In this document: positions 57,592-64,000 of the stretch, piece after piece
Numbering within the stretch: position 1 is the first letter of the stretch
How the letters are laid out: each line of letters opens with the position of its first letter
Source of the DNA: Helichrysum umbraculigerum
Taxonomy: Eukaryota; Streptophyta; Magnoliopsida; Asterales; Asteraceae
Length of the DNA stretch: 64,000 bases
Reading direction: 5' to 3'
Assembly: GCA_949592205.1 (NCBI GenBank)
Contig: CATIUR010000004.1
Span: forward strand, 89,454,337 to 89,518,336
Position numbers and translations under genes: made by a program
The notes under the pieces: generated by a model
The model's input: the letters and a program-made list of their open reading frames with translations, nothing else
Told to the model about the DNA's origin: nothing
Database searches by the model: none

Positions 57592-59601
57592 ATGGTGCAG
57601 TATAATTTCAAGAAAATCACAAGAGTACCTACGGGTAAGGATTTTGTTGATATAATACTCAGCAGAACCCAGAGGCAAACACCTACTGTTGTCCATAAGG
57701 GGTACGCTATCAATCGAATTCGTCAGTTTTACATGCGCAAGGTGAAGTTCACTCAGACGAACTTTCATGAAAAGCTCTCTACCATCATCGATGAGTTCCC
57801 TAGACTTGATGACATACATCCTTTCTACGGTGATCTTCTTCATGTTCTCTATAATAAAGATCATTACAAGCTTGCTCTTGGTCAAATTAATACTGCCAGG
57901 AATCTTATTGGAAAGATTGCCAAAGATTATGTGAAGCTGTTAAAGTATGGTGACTCCCTCTATAGGTGCAAGGCCTTGAAGGTTGCTGCTCTTGGTCGTA
58001 TGTGTACTGTCACAAAAAGAATTGGTCCAAGTTTAGCATATCTTGAACAAATTAGACAACACATGGCAAGGCTGCCTTCTATCGACCCCAACACTCGGAC
58101 TATATTGATATGTGGGTACCCAAATGTTGGAAAAAGTTCATTTATTAACAAGATCACTCGTGCGGATGTTGAGGTCCAGCCGTATGCTTTTACCACAAAG
58201 TCCTTATTTGTTGGTCATACGGATTATAAGTACTTGAGGTATCAAGTCATTGATACACCAGGTATTTTAGATAGGCCTTTTGAAGATCGTAATATTATTG
58301 AGATGTGTAGTATAACAGCATTAGCACATTTAAGAGCTGCTGTGTTATACTTTTTGGATATCTCTGGTTCCTGTGGATACACAATTGCCCAACAAGCTGC
58401 ACTGTTTCACAGTATCAAGTCTCTTTTTATGAACAAACCACTGCTTATAGTATGCAACAAGACTGATTTGCAGTCACTGGAAGGGATCTCAGAGGATGAC
58501 AAGAAGTTGGTTGAGGAGATGAAATCGGAAGCACTTAAGACTTTAGTCGGTCAAGGTGGTGAGGTTAGAGATGGTGCTGAAGTGCTTTTGACGATGAGTA
58601 CTTTGACTGAACAGGGTGTGATTGCTGTCAAGAATGCTGCTTGTGAACGGTTATTGGATCAACGGGTTGAGATTAAAATGAAATCCAAAAAGATAAATGA
58701 TTGTTTGAACCGGTTTCATGTTGCTATTCCAAAACCACGTGACCAAAAGGAAAGACCCGCTTGCATACCACAAGCTGTTTTGGAAGCTAAAGCTAAAGAA
58801 GCAGCGAAAGAAAAGAAGAAACTTGAAAGGGATCTGGAAGAGGAAAATGGAGGTGCAGGTGTATATTCTGCTAGCTTAAAGAAACACTATATTCTAGAAT
58901 TTGATGAGTGGAAAGAAGATAACATGCCAGAAATTCTTGATGGACACAATGTATACGATTTTGTTGATCCTGATATTCAGCAAAGGCTTGAGGAGTTGGA
59001 GAAAGAGGAAGGTCTTCTTCAGGCGCAGGAAGATGATGAGGTTGAGATGGACGTTGAGGATTTGATGACACCAGAAGAGAAGAAAGAACTTACGGAGATC
59101 AGGAAAAAGAAAAGCATACTCATTCAGCAACATAGAATTAAGAAAAGCACTGCAGAAAGCCGACCTACCGTACCTAGAAAGTTTGATAAAGAGAGAAAGT
59201 TCACTTCTGAAAGAATGGGTCGACAGCTGTCATCTTTGGGACTTGATCCATCTAAAGCAGTTGAACGGATTCGTAGCAAGTCTAGGGGTCGTAAGAGGGA
59301 GAGGTCAACTGATCACGGTGGTGATGTTATGGATGTGGATAATGATGGTTCGAATAAGAAGATGAAGAGGTCATTGTCTATGTCTAGGTCAAGGTCACGA
59401 GGACCCTCGAAGGAGTTAGTTGCTGGAGAGGGTTTCAAGGATATGGCTATGAAGTCAAAGGCTCTCAAAATGAGTTGGGACTCTGGTAAGAAGAGGAACA
59501 AGGAAGCCCGAAAGGGAGAGGGTGACAGAATCATTCCTACTCTAAGACCAAAACATTTGTTTGCTGGCAAGCGTGGAAAGGGGAAGACAGATAGGCGTTG
59601 A
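57592..59601 (+). CDS. NOG1: Nucleolar GTP-binding protein 1 (NOG1)
   Basis: 669 residues from a single coding exon, the usual NOG1 length. The N-terminal NOG1-specific domain starts MVQYNFKKITRVPTGKDFVD. The Obg/NOG-type G domain has G1 GYPNVGKSS (175-183), G3 DTPG (221-224) and G4 NKTD (289-292). The NOGCT C-terminal region follows (YDFVDPDIQQRLEELEKEEG), then a basic Arg/Ser/Lys-rich tail (RSKSRGRKRERS, SLSMSRSRSRG) with nuclear and nucleolar localisation features. NOG1 is a GTPase needed for late assembly of the 60S ribosomal subunit, binding pre-60S particles in nucleolus and nucleoplasm. The promoter carries site II and telo-box motifs as expected. No truncation or unusual residue seen. 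Confidence 0.96.
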   Translation: MVQYNFKKITRVPTGKDFVDIILSRTQRQTPTVVHKGYAINRIRQFYMRKVKFTQTNFHEKLSTIIDEFPRLDDIHPFYGDLLHVLYNKDHYKLALGQINTARNLIGKIAKDYVKLLKYGDSLYRCKALKVAALGRMCTVTKRIGPSLAYLEQIRQHMARLPSIDPNTRTILICGYPNVGKSSFINKITRADVEVQPYAFTTKSLFVGHTDYKYLRYQVIDTPGILDRPFEDRNIIEMCSITALAHLRAAVLYFLDISGSCGYTIAQQAALFHSIKSLFMNKPLLIVCNKTDLQSLEGISEDDKKLVEEMKSEALKTLVGQGGEVRDGAEVLLTMSTLTEQGVIAVKNAACERLLDQRVEIKMKSKKINDCLNRFHVAIPKPRDQKERPACIPQAVLEAKAKEAAKEKKKLERDLEEENGGAGVYSASLKKHYILEFDEWKEDNMPEILDGHNVYDFVDPDIQQRLEELEKEEGLLQAQEDDEVEMDVEDLMTPEEKKELTEIRKKKSILIQQHRIKKSTAESRPTVPRKFDKERKFTSERMGRQLSSLGLDPSKAVERIRSKSRGRKRERSTDHGGDVMDVDNDGSNKKMKRSLSMSRSRSRGPSKELVAGEGFKDMAMKSKALKMSWDSGKKRNKEARKGEGDRIIPTLRPKHLFAGKRGKGKTDRR

Positions 59602-60787
59602 TGAGGTTGGAAGATGAATTTTTGAGGGTAAGTTCTGCTTACATTCGAGTTTTCTAAATATAAGACGCTTTATCGATGCTTATATGTTTGTTTTACGTCA
59701 TACTTTGATTTGAAGCATATATGACTCTTTTCATCCAGATACCGTATGTGGTTTTTGCAAAGCCTCAAGAAATGCAGAAAACATTTCACTTGACGTACCC
59801 AGATTACAGTGTAGTTGATATCAACTATTATCACCTGTTTCCTGTTTTAGTTACTTTATACTTTCATGACTTTTTGTTTGTATACCTTCGTATAATGTCT
59901 GATAATTTTCTTCTTTTATCAATTTTCATGTGTTCTTACGGTGGTCTTTGTGTTGATATTTTCAGGAGTTAGTGAAACACTAAAAAGATTATGGTTGTAT
60001 TGTGAATGAATGTATCCATCATTCCGTGGCATGAAATGGGAGCTTCGTGATCTTCAACTGTGTATTCATATAGAGGAGCCTTCATCTGCTTGTATTTTGG
60101 TTTTTTCTTATTTTATAATTTTGAACTTTGGTGACAGACCTAAGAACTTGAATTATACATTTTGAATGGTATTGTAGTGTATTTGGTTTTCACAAAGCCA
60201 AAGCTTGAGAAATTTTGATTTTGGTACTTGGTTCGAACATTGTTTTATTAGTTTGCGAAATAGAATCTATGCGTTTTTCTAATATTGACTATTTTGTAGA
60301 TCACCAAAATGAACATGAGAATCAGTCATTGGCATTCGGCGAGTTTCTTGACTCTACTGCTCTTCTAAAATCCATATATCCATTGACATAAAATCTTCTG
60401 CTTTTCTAAAATCTAAATAACAATCAACGTCAAAGCAACTACTCAATCGATATGAATAACTTATGTGTGTAATAAGCTCCAGTGAGTTTATGCAAGTTCA
60501 AGATTGAGCTATGAAGCAATTTTTTTGTGCTATTCATCAAGCGATTGGAGATTGAAAATCAGTTCATTAAAAGAATATCAATAACTAAACGAGCATCAAA
60601 TTTGATCTTGAACAATAACTAGTTACCCATGCTAGACCTTGACAAGTGTTACATCGAAGTTTATAATCGTCCGATTTGAGCTCGAACAGACTAATTATTA
60701 ACAATGTCAGACCACAAATTTTCGCATACTAAACATGCTAGTGACTAACATAACCCTCAAACTACTTGGTCCTAAAATTACAAAAAA
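59602..60787 (+). other. NOG1 3' region and intergenic space
   Basis: A donor-like GGTAAGT at 59,629 and an acceptor-like CATCCAG at 59,740 suggest an intron in the 3' UTR. No other gene is visible before 60,788. Confidence 0.4.
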
Positions 60788-63020
60788 ATGGCAGTTATTC
60801 TCACTCCCATTATCTCCTTTTCTTCCACCACATTCATAACTTCAGTGACTCCTACAACAGCCAACAAGAATTTAAATTTTGCTACTCCGATCGCCTGCCG
60901 GCATTCTTCTTCTGCGAAAATTCGATGTTTGTCGTTATTTGTTAGAGCAACACCATTCGAGAAATACGTATATCCAGACCCTATTCCAGAGTTTGCTCTT
61001 CACGTACACGATCTCTTAATACCATTTGGACTGCATACAGTTTATATGCACAAAACACACAGTAACAGTTGTTAGTTTTTATGTGTTTGTGGTGACAGGA
61101 AACGAAGAAGTTCAGGGAAGAGCTAAAGAAGAAACTGTACAAGGAAAGGGACACATTTGGTGATGATCTTGATAGAGTTCTTGACACCTGTACGGAGGTA
61201 AATTCTTCGTTTTTTATTTTTCATATTTCACTTTCTTGAATTGGCTTCGTGTTGTTCTTGCAATGCTTGTTGTTAACTTGATTGCTTAAGTTTATGTGGA
61301 TAAGGAATTTGAGATTATTGACTTCTGATCAATGCACACAACCTGTTTGATGATATGTTTAAACTAATATTGTATCCCATTGTTTGTCATATGTGAGAAA
61401 TTACATAGTGCTCTTACCTGCTGCTTGTATCCTAAAATAACAAGTTTATAAAATGATAAATTTGTGATTAGTTTAACAAGTGGAACGAATTGTGTTACTT
61501 AAAAAAAGTTAAATTTACGTCCCGAGTGAAGGGATTTGGGCCTGTGGAGACTTTTCTGTGGGCTGCTCGCATGCTCTATGACTCTTCAGTCTTCACAGAT
61601 AAAAGGCTATATGTTCGTCGTACGTTGGTCTATTTTCATTAAACTTATGGCCTTATGGGGCAACTCTATAATTTCATTAATATGATTAGTACCATACCTA
61701 TCCTCATATTGCCTTAGAAATGCACGTGGCATTAGTGAATCTATACAACCATTAAGATGTGAGTTAAGAACACTTTGAGACATTGTATGAGTATATTGAT
61801 CTTTTAAGAAGAAGATAAATTATATTCTGGTTGTCGTGAAGTTGGAGGTTATAGACCGGCTTTAGGTTTTTGGGCTTTTACAAGTGGTTTGAGAAGGTGC
61901 CATACTAAAGTTTAGGGAATTGGACTAGTGTGTCTTTTACAGATAATAATTTAGAACTGCGTTTATGTTGCTGCTCCCAACGCTATTTTAACACAGGAAA
62001 ATCGTTTGGAAATTTTAGTTGAGAGCGAAGTGTGGAATATTTTACTCGAGTGCATCTTAACTTTAAGATATTATAAAGTTTCCGTAAACATGACCTACGA
62101 AGCTATACCTTAAAAACTTACTCTCTATGCATAACGCCATATGTAAGCACCAAATACTAATCTTTCTGTCTTAAAGCGACCCGTTTGACTTGTTCTTTTT
62201 GTTTCATTTGACTAAATACCTTCAGAAGTTGATATCTTGTAGTTTTGTTTTGTTTTCTTTGGTCATCAAGATTCATGTATCACAAGCCTTGGATTTTCTT
62301 GTCATGAACATATGATACTATGATAGGTGTATATCCAAGACATTCTAATAGATAATCTAAAGTTCAAAACATCAATGATTTCTGAAACACAAAGTATGGA
62401 AATACAAGGTCTTCAATGAGCAATATTACGTACCAAAAAATACTCGATTGAGCGAAAAACGACCATTTGATCTTTCTTCATTTAGATAACATGATTGATG
62501 ACGTTAATAGTCTTTTAGTTACTCAATGTTCTCGTCAGAGTTAGAAACACCGGTTTTGTCCTTCACCTGGTAGTTATTATGCATCAATGATTGTTTGTTA
62601 AATGACTTTTCTATCCCTCACTACAGAAACTAACAATTAATGCTTTCGTGACAGCTTGTATAAGCTGTTTTTGTATACACACTCTTAACTATCTTTGTAA
62701 CCATCCCATACCAATAAGGCAATAACTTCACCTTTTTCGAGTCATACCATGTGCATGAGCAGCGGTACCTTCTCTAAAAAGACAAAACTGCCCTTTAATA
62801 CTTTTCTTCTCTTTTTTATTGAAACCAGTTATTCAGTGAGTTTGTACACAAGGAGTATGGAGGACCTGGGACATTATTGGTGGATCCGTTCACGGACATG
62901 TTAATCGAACTCAAGCAACGGAAGCTGCCCGGAGCCAACTTGGCCGCACGGGCAGCACTTTTATGGGCTCAAAATTACCTCGATCACGATTGGCGAATCT
63001 GGAACTCCAAATACAAGTAA
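60788..63020 (+). CDS. PRIN2-like plastid protein (PLASTID REDOX INSENSITIVE 2 family)
   Basis: Three exons: 60,788-61,003; 61,099-61,197; 62,829-63,020. All introns are GT-AG and phase 0, and the product is 168 residues. Residues 1 to about 53 are a Ser/Thr-rich chloroplast transit peptide. The conserved domain includes YVYPDPIPEFA, FGDDLDRVLDTCTE, HKEYGGPGTLLVDPFTDM and LPGANLAARAALLWAQ. This matches PRIN2 of Arabidopsis as I remember it. PRIN2 works in plastid nucleoids with the plastid-encoded RNA polymerase and takes part in redox and plastid-to-nucleus signalling through conserved cysteine chemistry. Cys103 is the only Cys in the mature part here. The second intron is long (1,631 bp). 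The gene converges with the PADRE gene, 205 bp apart. Confidence 0.8.
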
Positions 63021-63225
63021 AAAAACTGTTGTTTACATTTTCATGTCATTAGTCAATCAAATAACACAAAAGAGGCAACTTACATCTCCACACTATATAT
63101 ATATTTCTTCAAAATTAATACATATTTGTTAGTGTCGTTGCTCGTCTTTTTGGCTCTAAACTATACAAGATATGTTTTTTCATTCTGTTGACTGAAATTA
63201 AACTTGTTGAAGTAGTCTCAGATTA

Positions 63226-63807
63226 TCAGCTAGCAGCCTCAGAGATACTCTGCAACGAAGGACGCCATGATCTTGACTTCGAAAACGATCCAGAGTTTTG
63301 TCTGATCGTTCTTTCATGGGCCATCACCTGCCTCGAATTCTCCAATTCAGAACTTATTTCTTCATTTTCAACCATCGTTTCTAGTTGCTCCTTTTTCTTA
63401 GCTTGTCTTTTTGCTCTCAATACCTTCATAACTTCTGCAAAACGAATTCATTCAACCATCAGACACAACTCTAACAAACATCAAAATTAGGAACAATAAA
63501 AGAAACAAATGAAACATGAAAAAGTCAGATAAACAAACATACCATGAGATGTAACAAGACGATAAGCTCGACCAAGAACAAGATTATCAGATGGTCGAAG
63601 AAGCTTAACTCGGGTAAACCGGACTGTTTTATTCCCGGAATTATCGTGGTTTTCGGCACCAGGAATCGGAATTATAAGAGAAACATAATGTCCAGGATTC
63701 ATCTTCATGATCTGACTAGCAGTTACAGACCAATACATCCTCTCTATCTTCCCTGATGGATGTTGTATCACTAAAGCAGCTGCATCTACTGCTTGACAAT
63801 TTCCCAT
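63226..63807 (-). CDS. PADRE (DUF4228) domain protein
   Basis: Two exons on the minus strand: 63,543-63,807 and 63,226-63,434, joined by a GT-AG intron with matching phase, give 157 residues. I chose the inner ATG at 63,807 because MGNCQAVDAAALVIQHPSGKIE is the typical family start; an upstream in-frame ATG exists at 63,831. The N-terminal MGNC could be N-myristoylated on Gly2. The domain continues through MKMNPGHYVSLII, VKLLRPSDNLVLGRAYRLVTSHE, then a Lys/Arg-rich helix (KVLRAKRQAKKKEQLE) and a Ser-rich tail (SRSWRPSLQSI). PADRE genes are often induced by pathogens or abiotic stress; their biochemical role is not established. Confidence 0.9.
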
Positions 63808-63929
63808 CTCTAATTTAATTTGATTTATCAAAAATAAGAGGGAGAATTGTTATTGTTGGGAAGATGATGAAGAAATAATGGGTTTTTTTTTCCTTTCTAC
63901 AGTCCTCTTGACATCCACAACCCCCCACC

Positions 63930-63940
63930 CTTATATAGTG
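63930..63940 (-). promoter_or_regulatory. TATA box of the PADRE gene
   Basis: The minus strand reads CACTATATAAGG about 125 nt upstream of the ATG at 63,807, in a suitable position for a TATA box. Confidence 0.6.
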
Positions 63941-64000
63941 GTAGTATTCTCCTATTGGTTAACAACATTTTAAAATATACTATTAATATATATACCATTT

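Overview
This is plant nuclear DNA. It has spliced genes with GT-AG introns, chromovirus (Tekay/Del-type) and Athila-type LTR retrotransposons, and plant MITEs. The four genes at the right end (organellar-type RNase H1, NOG1, PRIN2-like, PADRE/DUF4228) point to a eudicot. I cannot fix the species; an Asteraceae-like genome is only a guess from the style of the LTR ends.

Positions 1-38,780 are a nested stack of LTR retrotransposons. The oldest layer, C (+, Tekay-type), is split into 9,232-10,974 and 21,183-22,852. Element B (-, Tekay, 10,975-21,182, target duplication AAACA) sits in C's gag-pro linker. Element D (-, Tekay; 5' LTR 6,780-9,231) sits in C's leader. Element E (-, Athila-type; 5' LTR 3,390-5,780) cuts D. 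The LTR end of F (+, Tekay, 1-2,158) cuts E. Further right, an older minus-strand LTR (G, 22,853-23,858 and 38,689-38,780) is split by A (23,859-38,688, +). A is a 14.8 kb Athila-type element with near-identical LTRs, perfect 5-bp target duplications (ATAAG), an open gag-pol and a second, env-position ORF that appears to be spliced.

Positions 38,781-44,900 are a DNA-transposon zone: a Stowaway MITE, a complete but decayed PIF/Harbinger element with an hAT-type element inside its transposase gene, and two further foldback elements.

Positions 44,900-63,960 are genic: an RNase H1 gene (nine coding exons), NOG1 (single coding exon, 5' leader intron, site II/telo-box promoter), a PRIN2-like plastid protein gene (three exons) and, convergent with it, a two-exon PADRE gene. 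An hAT-type MITE and a non-autonomous MULE lie between RNase H1 and NOG1. NOG1 acts in cytosolic ribosome assembly and the PRIN2-like protein in plastid transcription; the RNase H1 protein is probably organellar. There is no operon-like linkage.

The most unusual material is in the LTRs. Tekay copies carry arrays of short palindromes whose two arms vary together. The Athila-type element carries one palindromic box cluster in its LTR and again just upstream of its env-position ORF. The Tekay copies also share a small coiled-coil ORF between primer-binding site and gag.
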